A stretch of 64,000 nt of DNA from CAYUZU01 sp964448675. Lineage in GTDB: Bacteria > Planctomycetota > Phycisphaerae > UBA1845 > Fen-1342. The position numbers and the translations under genes are program-made. A model generated the notes under the pieces. It saw only the letters and a list, made by a program, of their open reading frames with translations, had not been told where the DNA came from and searched no databases. Positions 42,632 to 52,141 of the stretch are shown piece after piece. The stretch is from contig CAYUZU010000007.1 in NCBI GenBank assembly GCA_964448675.1, forward strand, positions 124,001 through 188,000, written 5' to 3'. Each line of letters starts with the position of its first letter. Position 1 is the first letter of the stretch.

Positions 42632-45603
42632 CAGGCACGCTCCTTGTCCGGCGCCGGTTTCTGCCAGGGCGGTGGCGGGAACAGCGGTGTTCCCAGGGCC
42701 GGCTCGCAGCCGGGGTCGTAGCGGGTGCCACCCTCGCCGCGCGCGCCACAGCGCTTGAACACGATGTGTCCGGCCTCGTCGGTCTGGACGGTGCCCATCG
42801 GGCCGGGCGGGACGGCGCCGCGTACGACGGGCTGCCCCCGCTCGTCGGTCCAGGCGATGCCGACACACTGCCAGGGTTCGAGCAGATCGTCCAGCGCCGC
42901 GAACGCGCGGTCGGAATCCCGGACGAGTGCACGCAGGTCGGGCGCCTGCCGGACAAGGTCGGCGGCGGTCTCGCGCGCCGCGGCGACCTGGGACGAGTCG
43001 GTATCCGGCCAGTTGACGTAGCTCAGCTCTTCGCCGCCGAACTGCGCCTCGTCGAGCCTCTCGACGAAGCGGGCCAGCGCGCCGTTGTCGGGCGCCACCG
43101 GCCAGCCTTCGTGCAGGTGCCACTTGATCAGCACGCGGCCGAGGTCCAGCCGCAACACCGGGTCGATATCGTCACGCTGCAGCAGCTTGTCGGCCAGCTC
43201 GAGGTGGATCGTACGCCATGCCCCGGGCGGCAGCTTGCCCAGCTTCTCGGCGGCGCTGGACGCGAAGATCGCCAGGGCCGCGCGTTGAAAGGCCGGCCGC
43301 GACGCGGATCGCACGATTTCCTGGCCGCGCGCGTCGTCACGCTCGAGGGCCTCCAGCGATTCGACAATGCCGTGCACCGCGTAGGTCGGCGGCGGTGGTT
43401 TCTCGGCGACCACACGCACCGAGCCGTCCAGCACATAGCGCAGGTCGCCGTCGGTCGACTGCACCGTTTGCAGTTCCTGGACCCAGTCCTGCTTCATGAA
43501 GCGCTGCACGCGCACCGTGCCCGCCCGTTGCGGATCGAGCGCGCGACGGGCCCGGGTGCTGTACGCGGTCAGGTCGCTGACGATTCGCTCGAGAAACGCC
43601 GGCGGGCGGACCCGGCGGCCGCCGGCTGCGCGCAGGCGGGCGAGCGCGGCTTCGAGCTGCTCGATGTCGGTTTCAGAGCGGGGCGGCAGCTTGTTGACGA
43701 CGGCCCGGGCCGCGTCGTTCCACGTGTCGATGAAGATCCAGACCGGCTCGTGGGCCAGCACCTGTTCGAAGACGTGCGCGGTCGGGTCTTCGGGGAAGTC
43801 GTCGATGAATGCGCGCAGCCGCTGCACGTGCTGGCCGATGTCGCGATAATCCGTCGTCATGCGGTCGAGCGCCGCCTGGACCTCGCCCGCGCGCCGTGCG
43901 CGGCGATGGCGGTTGTCGCGGTCGGTGGCGATCACGCGCCGCTGCTCGCGGGCCGCGCTGCGCAGCTCGTCGGAGGCTTCGGTCGCCCCGATGGCCTCGT
44001 CATAGCGTGCCAGCAGCGCATCGAGGGCGCGCAGCCGCTCTTCGGCCGGCAGCTCGCCTGCGAGGATCTCGGCGTAGCGGTCGTTGAGCTCGGCGAGCGT
44101 GTTCTCGAAAGCGGTGTCACGCGTCTTCTGGCGGTCCTGGCGGGCCTGTGTGATCCGCGCCTTCTGCTTGGCGACGTGCAGCCGCTCCTCCTCGTGACGG
44201 GCCAGGCGTGTCGCCTGGTCGAGCAGCACCGTCGTATTGGGATCAAACGGGTCCGTCTGGGACAGCTCGGCCAGCAGCGCCGCCAGCTCGGTGGCGCGGG
44301 CGGCGTCGTCAGCGATGATCTTGTCGAACGTCGACCGGCGGGTCACGACGTCGGGATGGCTGAAGATGTGCGGGTGGTGGCGCTCGATCTCGGCCAGCAG
44401 TTGCCGCGTGCCGGGGATGTCCTCCTGGTCGATCGTGCGATCGAGCTGCACGACCCAGCTCTCGAGCTCGCGCCGGCGGTTCTGCTCCTGAATCCACCAG
44501 CCGACCGCGACCGCCGCCAACCCCAGCACGACCACCGTCACACTCGCGACCAGGCGCGTGCGGAAGCGACTGCGGTGCTGCTGCTCGTCGAGTCGCGAGC
44601 GATAGCGTGTGGTGAGCGAGCGCGGGATCTCGCGTTCGGCGCGCCGCAGCTTCTCATATAGCGGCTCCAGCACCGTGACCGGGGCGTGCTCGTCGAGCAG
44701 CTCCTCCATGCGGGCGAGGTCGCGCTGGAACTCGGCCGCGGCTTGCTGCTCGATCTGTTCGTGCGCGAGCCAGTCGAGCACGGGCTGCACATCCCGGGTC
44801 AGGTCGGCCGGCGGGGCGTGGCCGACCTGCTTGCGCAGTTTCGCCCAGCGGGTGACCAGGGCGGCCGCGACCTGCGTGTCCTGGGCCCCGTGCGCCTGGT
44901 GCAGCTCCGCCGCGAGCTTCTCGTAGGCCTCGCGGGCGGCGGCTTTCCTGAGCCCGGCCAGGGCCTGCGCGACGGCCTTGCCGAGTTTCTCCGGCGGCGG
45001 CGTCAGCCACGGCTGGCGCGTGATTTCGTCGTGCAGGCGTTGCAGGGCGGCCGCGTCTTGGGCCTGGGTGGCCGCCTGGACCTCGGCCGCGAGTTCGCGG
45101 TGGCGCAGCGGTTCGAGCTCCTGGCATTGGGCCGGCCAGACGGGATTCTGGGGATCGAGACGCTGCAGGTCGCGCAGCGTGCGGAGCCGGTCGCGCAGCG
45201 GACCGTGGGCCAGGGCCAGCAGTCGGTGACGCTCCAGGCGATCCTGCGCAGCCAGCTCCAGGTCGTACGCGTCGCTGAGTTCACTGGCGGCGGTGACGTC
45301 GGGGGCCGTGATGCCGTCGACACTGTTCGTGCGACAGAGCTCGTCCCATTGTGGCCAGGCGTAGCCGAAGCAGAGGTGCGTGGCGGCGTCGAGCGCATCC
45401 GGCGGTTGCTCGATCAGGCTGAGCGCTTCGCTGCGCAGGCCCTGCCGAAGCCACTCGTGGGCGCGCGACAGGCGGCCGTTGACCTCTTCCAGGAGCGTCT
45501 TGTAGCGCTGGGCGAGCTGCGCGAGCTGTTCCTGCGTATACGCCTCGGGACGTTCCAGCACGGCGCGAATGTCGCGCGACAGCTTGTCGGGTGATTCGAT
45601 CAT
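42631..45603 (-). CDS. 990-residue single-pass coiled-coil protein of the GTPase cluster
   Basis: ATG 45603 overlaps the upstream stop as ATGA. Residues 1-345 are helical and soluble, 350-371 (LVASVTVVVLGLAAVAVGWW) form one membrane helix, and the rest is mostly helical (TELAALLAELSQTD, EERLRALDALLARYDEAIG) with a C-terminal Pro-rich end FPPPPWQKPAPDKERA. No enzyme motif is seen and I do not recognise a family. It could link the cytoplasmic GTPase to a periplasmic or membrane part. A longer frame to 46047 overlaps the GAP1-type gene and is rejected. Confidence 0.75.
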   Translation of the reverse strand: MIESPDKLSRDIRAVLERPEAYTQEQLAQLAQRYKTLLEEVNGRLSRAHEWLRQGLRSEALSLIEQPPDALDAATHLCFGYAWPQWDELCRTNSVDGITAPDVTAASELSDAYDLELAAQDRLERHRLLALAHGPLRDRLRTLRDLQRLDPQNPVWPAQCQELEPLRHRELAAEVQAATQAQDAAALQRLHDEITRQPWLTPPPEKLGKAVAQALAGLRKAAAREAYEKLAAELHQAHGAQDTQVAAALVTRWAKLRKQVGHAPPADLTRDVQPVLDWLAHEQIEQQAAAEFQRDLARMEELLDEHAPVTVLEPLYEKLRRAEREIPRSLTTRYRSRLDEQQHRSRFRTRLVASVTVVVLGLAAVAVGWWIQEQNRRRELESWVVQLDRTIDQEDIPGTRQLLAEIERHHPHIFSHPDVVTRRSTFDKIIADDAARATELAALLAELSQTDPFDPNTTVLLDQATRLARHEEERLHVAKQKARITQARQDRQKTRDTAFENTLAELNDRYAEILAGELPAEERLRALDALLARYDEAIGATEASDELRSAAREQRRVIATDRDNRHRRARRAGEVQAALDRMTTDYRDIGQHVQRLRAFIDDFPEDPTAHVFEQVLAHEPVWIFIDTWNDAARAVVNKLPPRSETDIEQLEAALARLRAAGGRRVRPPAFLERIVSDLTAYSTRARRALDPQRAGTVRVQRFMKQDWVQELQTVQSTDGDLRYVLDGSVRVVAEKPPPPTYAVHGIVESLEALERDDARGQEIVRSASRPAFQRAALAIFASSAAEKLGKLPPGAWRTIHLELADKLLQRDDIDPVLRLDLGRVLIKWHLHEGWPVAPDNGALARFVERLDEAQFGGEELSYVNWPDTDSSQVAAARETAADLVRQAPDLRALVRDSDRAFAALDDLLEPWQCVGIAWTDERGQPVVRGAVPPGPMGTVQTDEAGHIVFKRCGARGEGGTRYDPGCEPALGTPLFPPPPWQKPAPDKERA

Positions 45604-48059
45604 GGTGTAGTCGATGACTGCGTCTGCGTGGTGGGTTCTCCGGCTTTCTCCGGTGGCGGCTCGTGCGGCAGTGCGAACTCGATCTCGAACAGGGCGACGC
45701 CGTAGAGATTCGGCACGATGATACGGCGCCGGGCGGTGTTGTCGGAAGTCAGGGCGCGGTGCAATTCGCGGGCGAATCCGGGGAGATCGCGCAGGCGATC
45801 CGGCGGCGTGTTCTTGTCGGCGAGGTCGGGTTGAACGCGTATGTCCAGGATGCCGGAGCGGTCTTCGCGGTACACCGTGAGGGCCGCGTAGGTCTTCGTG
45901 TCCGGGTCGCCGGATGCGTAGCTGGCGGTGCGTTCGCCCCGTTTCGTCTGATAGTGCCAATTGGCGCTGCGGCCCGGAAACCACGCGTCGGCCGCGCGGG
46001 TGCTGCGCTCGGACAGGAAGTCGAGCGGGACCGATTCGCTGCGCCAATGCTGCCAGCCGGGTTCGTCACTGTCCCCGGTAGTGGAGTCCGCGTCGACCCG
46101 TGACGCGACCAGCCGCATCGGCTTGCCAGGTTGGTCAGCCAGGAGGAGTCTTGCCCGCCTGTCCGTCGGGTGCTGCAGGACCAGTCGGTAACGGCGCAGT
46201 CGCTCGAGCGCGAAGATCTTCGGCGTGACGTGCAACGTGCCGTCCGTGACCGCGTCGAAATGGGCAGTCATCTTCTCGACTGGATCCGGCTCGTACTTCC
46301 AGTTGATCGCGCTGGGCAACACAAGGCCGTAGTTCTCGTCCGCCGTCGGCGCATGCGGCTTGGTGGTTTCGTCGAATGGCTCCCATGCGAGCACGAGGTG
46401 CGACTCCTCAGACAGCCACGCGGAGTCGAGCTCGAACGGCACGTCGTGCTGGATGATCAGCGGCTCTTCGAAAACCAGCGCCGCTGACTCCAGGTCGACC
46501 ACCGACCACTCGAGCGGCACGACTTCTGTCGCCGGTGGATCAGCGACGTCGTCGCCGGGATCCGCGGTCGGCGCATCTTCGGCGGAGCCCCCCGCGGGCG
46601 TTGTTTCCGGGGCGTCGCGAGGTGGGCCCGCTGTGTCACCGGGCGGCGCGTGCGGGTCGTCGCGAGAAACGCCGGGGTATGCAGCCGGCGACGCGTCGGC
46701 CGTGTTCGGATCGGCGCCGGCGCTGTTGGCATCAGCGGGCCCGGGGGTCTGGTCATCGGTGCGCACGATGCCCGGGGATTGTCGGCCGGCGTTCGGGTCG
46801 CTCGCGGCGGGCGGGACGCGCGCCTCGGCCGCGCCGCCCGGGGCGAAGCTGCTGATCAGCGGTTCGCTGGTCGTTGCCGCCATGTCGTCGGACGTGTCGT
46901 TGGCATCCGCGACCGTAGCGGCCGACCCAGCCACAGGTTGCGTGGTGACATCCTCTCCCGTGGCTGGCCGGAATCTGCTGCTCAGTCGCCACAGCCGCGG
47001 TGCGGCCCACCAGCCGACCGGCACGGCGACAATCAGCAGTGCCAGCGCGGCGAGGATAATCGTCCTGGTGGGGATTGGACGTTTGAAGCGCGCGGTGTGT
47101 CCGAGGCGGCCGTCCGCCAGATCCTCATGCTCGTACGCCGCCGGCCCTGTCGCCAGCGCCGGTGCGAGGTGATAAGCGTCCGACGGGGTCGGCTCGTCAG
47201 CGGCGGATTCCTCCGGTGCCGGGTCGGCGGCCGCCGTGCGGAGCTTGCGCGTGGGCGCGGGGCCACCCGCCAGGTCGATCGTGCGTCCCGCCCGTGCCGC
47301 CGCGGCAAATGCGTGGTCCCCCAGCGCCCCTGGCTGCGTGAGGTCGAGGGTGGCGCCCGACGGCGCTGCACCGCCGACGCCGTCCGGCACGCACCGCACG
47401 GCACACGTCATGTCGCGCGGCACGCTTTCGAGCACCCGCGTCTGGAAGGTGAAATCCCAGCGGCGGCCCGGTGGCAGCAGTGCACAGGCCTCGCTCAACA
47501 GGCGCAGCATGTCGCTCGGCGTCTCATGCCACACGTGCAGCGGCGCCCGCGGATTCGCTTGCCAGCGGCGCAGCAGCTCCCCCGCCCAGCCCGCATCGCC
47601 CGCGCAATCCTGCCACGCCTGACAGGGTTGCGGATCGACCGCCGCATCGGGCAGCGCAGCCCGTTGCGCGAGAAGTCGCGGCTCGCCCTCCCACGCCGAC
47701 AGGAAGACCCCGGGCTGTTGCAGCAGCCATGCCGGGCCGGCGTCGTTGCGGGCGCGGGGGTCGAGGACGATGTGATGCGCGATGCGATTGGAGCGGCCCG
47801 AGTAGTCCGCGGCGCATGGGGCGATCCGCGACAAGACATGGTACGTCTGCGACGCCCGCGTCAACACGCCGTGGCGATACAGCACGGCCTGCGGGTCCGC
47901 GGCCCCCGTTGCCGCCGGGTCGAATCGATACCCCGAGATGCGTTCGAGCAGTTCGCTCAGCCAGCCGGGCATGTCGCGCGTGTGCGCGACCGTGGTGAAA
48001 CCGCGTGAGCCGGGCTTGAGCCCGCGCGCCACCGAGGTGTGAATCAGCTCGGCGATCAC
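45600..48059 (-). CDS. GTPase-associated protein with GAP1-N2-like N-terminus, single-pass
   Basis: The 819-residue protein begins with a GAP1-N2-like domain: RGL near residue 12, a Tyr/Arg-rich turn and DYSGRSNRIAHHIVL (85-99), which matches the family's conserved DYSGR...AH segment. A membrane helix is at about 333-352. A low-complexity Pro/Ala/Asp region (about 365-520) follows, then a beta-rich C-terminal part with RRIIVPNLYGVALFEIEFAL near the end. GTG 48059 overlaps the GTPase stop (GTGA). GAP1 proteins are known from conflict systems with DO-GTPases; this one adds a membrane span. Confidence 0.75.
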   Translation of the reverse strand: MIAELIHTSVARGLKPGSRGFTTVAHTRDMPGWLSELLERISGYRFDPAATGAADPQAVLYRHGVLTRASQTYHVLSRIAPCAADYSGRSNRIAHHIVLDPRARNDAGPAWLLQQPGVFLSAWEGEPRLLAQRAALPDAAVDPQPCQAWQDCAGDAGWAGELLRRWQANPRAPLHVWHETPSDMLRLLSEACALLPPGRRWDFTFQTRVLESVPRDMTCAVRCVPDGVGGAAPSGATLDLTQPGALGDHAFAAAARAGRTIDLAGGPAPTRKLRTAAADPAPEESAADEPTPSDAYHLAPALATGPAAYEHEDLADGRLGHTARFKRPIPTRTIILAALALLIVAVPVGWWAAPRLWRLSSRFRPATGEDVTTQPVAGSAATVADANDTSDDMAATTSEPLISSFAPGGAAEARVPPAASDPNAGRQSPGIVRTDDQTPGPADANSAGADPNTADASPAAYPGVSRDDPHAPPGDTAGPPRDAPETTPAGGSAEDAPTADPGDDVADPPATEVVPLEWSVVDLESAALVFEEPLIIQHDVPFELDSAWLSEESHLVLAWEPFDETTKPHAPTADENYGLVLPSAINWKYEPDPVEKMTAHFDAVTDGTLHVTPKIFALERLRRYRLVLQHPTDRRARLLLADQPGKPMRLVASRVDADSTTGDSDEPGWQHWRSESVPLDFLSERSTRAADAWFPGRSANWHYQTKRGERTASYASGDPDTKTYAALTVYREDRSGILDIRVQPDLADKNTPPDRLRDLPGFARELHRALTSDNTARRRIIVPNLYGVALFEIEFALPHEPPPEKAGEPTTQTQSSTTP

Positions 48060-49339
48060 GATGCATCTCCGGTGGCCTGGGGTGCGAGCGTGGGCTCGAT
48101 ATAGCCCAGTGCGCAGGCCAGCGGCGCCAGCGTCCAGCGCGGCTTGAGCTGGCTCGGCCGATACCAGTATTCCGCCTGCCCGCCGGCTTCCCTGACCTCC
48201 GGTGCGACACCGGCGGCACTCACCGGGGTATAGACCACGCGGCGAAACGCCGACTCGGCCAGCGAGACCAGCTCCGGACAGATGCCGTTGAGGAACTTGC
48301 GACAGCGCTGCGACGCGTGGCCGACGCTGTCGAAGTCGAAACGGCCGTGGCCCTGCGTGTCGCGAATCACGGGCTCGGCCTCGCCGCCTGGAATCGGCAG
48401 GTCGCCCGCGATCAGGTCGGCCTTGGCAACGACGACCACGAGCAGGGCCTTGTGCCTGACGCGCTCGGACAGGCCGAGCGCCTTGCGAATGCGGACGACC
48501 GCCTCGTTCAGTACGAGTTCCTGCCGGGTCGTGCCGGCGTGATGGGCCGTCTGCACGCCGCCCGCGGCGGCCGGATCGGCCGTGCTGATGCGCGCCCGCA
48601 GCCGCGGGTCCTGTGCCGGGTCGAGCAGGAAGAACAGCACGTCGGAATGGGCGAGGTGTTCGGTGGCGCGGACGCTGGTCGACTCGCTGCCCGGCTCGAA
48701 GTGCTCGCCGGCATTGTCATACAGCACGAGCACGTGTCCGCTGGTGACATCCGGCCGCGTCGGCGTCAGGGTGAACTGAAACGGCCGCGGCAGTTGCACC
48801 GTCTGGGCATTGATGACCACCTCGTTCAGCAGGCGGCGATCGTCGGGCTGCGTCTTCTCCAGGCGCACCAGCCGCTCACCGTCGGCCCCGCCGAAGAGCG
48901 TCTGCTCGTAATCGTGCAGCACGGTGTTGGCGGCGGGGTCTGCGTCGGCGAGTGTCCAGCCGAGCAGCGGCAGCGTCTGCCGCAGGCGCCAGGACATCGC
49001 GGCGAGGTAGTACGACTTGCCGGCCGCGGACTCACCGACGATGGAGATGGTCGCCTGGCGGAACTCGAGCGAGGCGCGCGGGACCTGCAGGTGGCAGCGC
49101 GGGCACGCGATGTCGCGGCACTCGACGCCGCCGGGATCGATGGCCTGCCCGTCGCGTGTGAAGCGACTCGGGCGGAAGCGCACGAACGCATCCGGACCGG
49201 CGACGATATCGCCGCGCAACGCGTCGTGCCCGGCGATGAACAGGCAGTCCCAGGGTGCGAACCGGTGCCAGCAGTGCGGACAACGCACCGTCTTCATCAT
49301 GCGGGTGGGATGGTCGCCGGTCCTGCTGGTTGAGGTCAT
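48056..49339 (-). CDS. P-loop GTPase with zinc-ribbon (DO-GTPase type)
   Basis: The 427-residue protein has CPHC (20-23) and CPRC (79-82) as an N-terminal zinc-binding pair. GESAAGKS (102-109) is the P-loop, DNAGEH (208-213) the G3-like motif and AKAD (305-308) the G4 motif for guanine. This is a TRAFAC-like GTPase of the type coded beside GAP1 proteins. No membrane helix is seen, so it is probably cytoplasmic. ATG 49339 is used; 49300 is an alternative. The gene overlaps the next by four bases. Confidence 0.8.
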   Translation of the reverse strand: MTSTSRTGDHPTRMMKTVRCPHCWHRFAPWDCLFIAGHDALRGDIVAGPDAFVRFRPSRFTRDGQAIDPGGVECRDIACPRCHLQVPRASLEFRQATISIVGESAAGKSYYLAAMSWRLRQTLPLLGWTLADADPAANTVLHDYEQTLFGGADGERLVRLEKTQPDDRRLLNEVVINAQTVQLPRPFQFTLTPTRPDVTSGHVLVLYDNAGEHFEPGSESTSVRATEHLAHSDVLFFLLDPAQDPRLRARISTADPAAAGGVQTAHHAGTTRQELVLNEAVVRIRKALGLSERVRHKALLVVVVAKADLIAGDLPIPGGEAEPVIRDTQGHGRFDFDSVGHASQRCRKFLNGICPELVSLAESAFRRVVYTPVSAAGVAPEVREAGGQAEYWYRPSQLKPRWTLAPLACALGYIEPTLAPQATGDAS

Positions 49340-49357
49340 GTGTGATGTACCCTGCTG

Positions 49358-50551
49358 TTACAACGGTCGGATGTCGATCTTGAACGTTGCCGTGCTGGCC
49401 CACGCCGCGGTGTTCATCATGGTCTCGTACTCGAACAGTTTCACGTCACGCGGACCCAGCACCAGGCCATACTCGGTGTCCTCGTGGAGCACGACGCCGT
49501 TCTTGTCCAGGAAACGAATGTGGGCAACATACAGCCGGTCCTCCACGGTCTTGTTTCGCAGTCGCAACGACCACGCCACGTGCACGAAGTACTCGTCGCC
49601 GCGCACCACCCGCGTGTCGGACTCGAGGACCTGGTAGGTCGCTCCGCTGGCCGCCTCGGCCTGCGGCGCGTGCGTGGCAGGCCGGTCTGCGTGACGCCAG
49701 TCTTCGATGACGGCCCCCAGCGCCGGCACCCAGAACACGCCCGCAGCCAGCAGCACGGCGATGATGAGTCCACCGAGGAATCGCGGCCGGCCGCCATACT
49801 GGACGCGGTGCCGCAGGTACCACGGGTGGGCGACAACCCACAGCAGCAGGTGCCCGATGCACCAGCCCGTCGCACCGCCACCCATGCCCAGCCGCACCGC
49901 ATCCACCGTCGCGAGGACGGTCGTCGTGAGCACCACCAGCAGCACGACCAGCCCGTTGAGCGCGATAAGCAACGCCGGATCAGGAACCAGCAGCAGCGCG
50001 ATCATCAACGCCAGCCCGACGCGCGGGACAGCGACCAGCGCAGCGCCGAGCGCGTCGCCCAGCGCCGGCGTCCACGGCACGCGCGGCAGGGCCTGGCCGC
50101 ACTGCTGGCAATGCGCCGCGCCGCGCGGGGACAGCGTACGACAGGAGGGGCACACCGGCGGTGGCCCTGTGGTGGCCGGGGGGGCGGCGCCGGCGGGGGC
50201 GTCTGCTGGCGGCAACACCTCGGCACAGAGCGGACATTTACTGGCCCGGGCGTCAATGTGCTCGGCGCAGAATGGGCACTGCTGCAGGACCTGCCCGCGG
50301 GACAGCGCGGCATACTCTCGAGCGGCCAGCGGGGCGCCAGCCGGCAACAACCCGTCGATCTGACGCGCCGGCACCCAATCGGCCAGCCCCTCGCGCCAGA
50401 CCAGCGTGTCGCGCCGCACCCGGCTGCGGGCCGCCAGGGCCCGGAGCACGGCGACACTGACGGGCCCGATACGGCGGCGACCGTTGGCATAGTACCACTG
50501 GTCGGCGGCCGGCGGCGCCTTGCGTCGTGGATCCTGCAAACCGTCTTTCAC
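49358..50551 (-). CDS. GYF_2 domain, zinc-ribbon, multi-pass membrane protein
   Basis: The 397-residue protein starts with a GYF_2 domain (WYYANGRRRIGPVSVAVLRA ... TLVWREGLADW). Two zinc ribbons follow (CPFCAEHIDARASKCPLC; then CPSC ... CQQCG), then four or five membrane helices (about 185-285) and a C-terminal beta domain. The architecture recalls proteins that feed signals from the membrane to a partner. It lies 18 bases before the GTPase gene. Confidence 0.75.
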   Translation of the reverse strand: MKDGLQDPRRKAPPAADQWYYANGRRRIGPVSVAVLRALAARSRVRRDTLVWREGLADWVPARQIDGLLPAGAPLAAREYAALSRGQVLQQCPFCAEHIDARASKCPLCAEVLPPADAPAGAAPPATTGPPPVCPSCRTLSPRGAAHCQQCGQALPRVPWTPALGDALGAALVAVPRVGLALMIALLLVPDPALLIALNGLVVLLVVLTTTVLATVDAVRLGMGGGATGWCIGHLLLWVVAHPWYLRHRVQYGGRPRFLGGLIIAVLLAAGVFWVPALGAVIEDWRHADRPATHAPQAEAASGATYQVLESDTRVVRGDEYFVHVAWSLRLRNKTVEDRLYVAHIRFLDKNGVVLHEDTEYGLVLGPRDVKLFEYETMMNTAAWASTATFKIDIRPL

Positions 50552-50602
50552 GTAATGCGGTCCTCTCGCCTCGTCGGTTTGTCGGTATGCGCATGGATCA
50601 GA

Positions 50603-51520
50603 CTACGACTCCTCCAGATGTGTGACGTCGGATTCCCACATGTCATTGTCAGTTGGCCATAGCGAGCAGACGTAGTCGACACGGAGGTAGACGCCGAACG
50701 GGTTCTTCGCTTCGACCCATGCCCGCACTAGGTACTTGCTCGATTCTTCACTGTAGACAACCAGGACATCACTGCTTTCATAGGCCGGGAAGCGGGCGCT
50801 GGATGGCGCCTTGAGCTTCTGCTTGACGAACTCCTGCGACATGCGATAGGCCTGCGGCTTGAGCGCTTCGATGCGGGCCTGACGCTCGGCCTCCCGCCGC
50901 TGCCGCTCTTCCTCACGCCGGCGCCGCTCCTCCTCCAGGCGCCGCTGCTCGCGCTCGGCCAGGATCTCGCCCCTCTGTGCCGGTGGCATCAGCGCGCCTT
51001 CGAAGATCACCCAGCCTGCGGCCCGCTTCTCGCGGAAACGCCGGTGCGCGTTGCCGATCTCCTCGATTGCGGCATCCACGTCGGCGCTCAGCGCTTCGTG
51101 CAACCGCACATCGGCGTAGGGCGATTCATCGACCGCGGTTGCCAGCGTCTGCAGCAGTTTCATCGCGGTGTCGAAGTCGAACTGCTCGGCTTGTCGCCTG
51201 GCCGCTGCCAAGCCGCCTTCGACCTGGCGTGCGAGGGTCGCGCGGCCCGCCGCGCGCTTGGCTCCTGCAGCGTACATCGCGTAGCTGATGCCGCCGCCGA
51301 TGAGCACGAGCAGTGCCACCAGCACCCCGACCAGGCGCCCCTTACCTCGTGGGGCTGGCCGGGGGATCTCAGTTGCGGGGGCCGATAGCGGAGCCGGCAC
51401 GGACGCCCCCGGCACAGTGGCGACGAACTCGCACTGCGGGCAGCGGCACTTTCGTCCTTCGCTGCCGTCCGGTGCCCGGAGCAGCTTGCCGCATCGTCCA
51501 CAGTCGAATTCGATTGCCAT
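50603..51520 (-). CDS. Zinc-ribbon, single-pass coiled-coil protein
   Basis: The 305-residue protein starts with a zinc ribbon (FDCGRCGKLL ... CRCPQC). One membrane helix (GRLVGVLVALLVLIGGGISY) and a coiled coil with a highly charged REEERQRREAERQ stretch follow, then a C-terminal domain with KAPSSARFPAYES. The zinc ribbon is nearly the same as in the next gene upstream. The C-terminal KAPSSARFP pattern is seen in other bacterial lipoproteins and membrane proteins of unknown role. Confidence 0.75.
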   Translation of the reverse strand: MAIEFDCGRCGKLLRAPDGSEGRKCRCPQCEFVATVPGASVPAPLSAPATEIPRPAPRGKGRLVGVLVALLVLIGGGISYAMYAAGAKRAAGRATLARQVEGGLAAARRQAEQFDFDTAMKLLQTLATAVDESPYADVRLHEALSADVDAAIEEIGNAHRRFREKRAAGWVIFEGALMPPAQRGEILAEREQRRLEEERRRREEERQRREAERQARIEALKPQAYRMSQEFVKQKLKAPSSARFPAYESSDVLVVYSEESSKYLVRAWVEAKNPFGVYLRVDYVCSLWPTDNDMWESDVTHLEES

Positions 51521-51548
51521 GAGACCCGTGCCTCACAGACGTCGCTAG

Positions 51549-52067
51549 TCAGTAATACTCGTTGCTCATCAGCGCCACGCCGATGATCATGCCCACGATC
51601 GTGCCGATGATCGAGAGCACGATGCCGACCACTGCCAGCGTCTTCTTCTCGGACTGCACCGCCCCGATGATTCCCAGCACGAGCCCCGCCAGGCCGAACA
51701 ACGGCGGGCACAGCAGAAACGCCACGCAGCCGAACACCACCGACAGGATCGAGCACACGCGGCCCGACTGTGATCTGCCGTCGTCGCCGGACAGCGGCGC
51801 GGGCCCGAACTGCTGCGGCGCCGTGGGCGGATTCAGCATCGAGCCGCAGAAGCGGCACTTGATGGCACTGACACGAATCTGCTCGGCACAGTAGGGACAG
51901 GGGCGTGTGGCTTCCTGCGGGCCCGGCGGCTGTTCGGTCGCGAAATCCGCCCGCGGCGGCACGAGCGATTCGAGATGGCACTCGGGACAGCGGCAGCGCT
52001 GCCCGACGGCATGGTCCGGCGCCCGCAGCTGCCGCCCGCAATTCGTGCAACGAAACTCGATGGACAT
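51549..52067 (-). CDS. Zinc-ribbon, DUF4190-like membrane protein
   Basis: The 172-residue protein begins with an N-terminal zinc ribbon (FRCTNCGRQL ... CRCPEC). A second double-Cys ribbon CPYCAEQIRVSAIKCRFC follows, then two or three membrane helices like DUF4190 (VCSILSVVFGCVAFLLC; GLAGLVLGIIGAVQ). It is the first gene of the cluster and has a -10-like TATACT at 52142-52147 upstream. A role in sensing or scaffolding at the membrane is inferred. Confidence 0.75.
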   Translation of the reverse strand: MSIEFRCTNCGRQLRAPDHAVGQRCRCPECHLESLVPPRADFATEQPPGPQEATRPCPYCAEQIRVSAIKCRFCGSMLNPPTAPQQFGPAPLSGDDGRSQSGRVCSILSVVFGCVAFLLCPPLFGLAGLVLGIIGAVQSEKKTLAVVGIVLSIIGTIVGMIIGVALMSNEYY

Positions 52068-52141
52068 CCGTACTGCTCGCCGACTCGCCGTGGCGCTGAT
52101 CGGTGTCAGCCCCGAGAAATGACCCCATTCGATCACGTCCG

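Noticed and set aside
42766..44661. Plus-strand open frame (about 631 codons) opposite the 990-residue protein
   Set aside because: Antisense shadow; the minus-strand frame is coupled to both neighbours by overlap.
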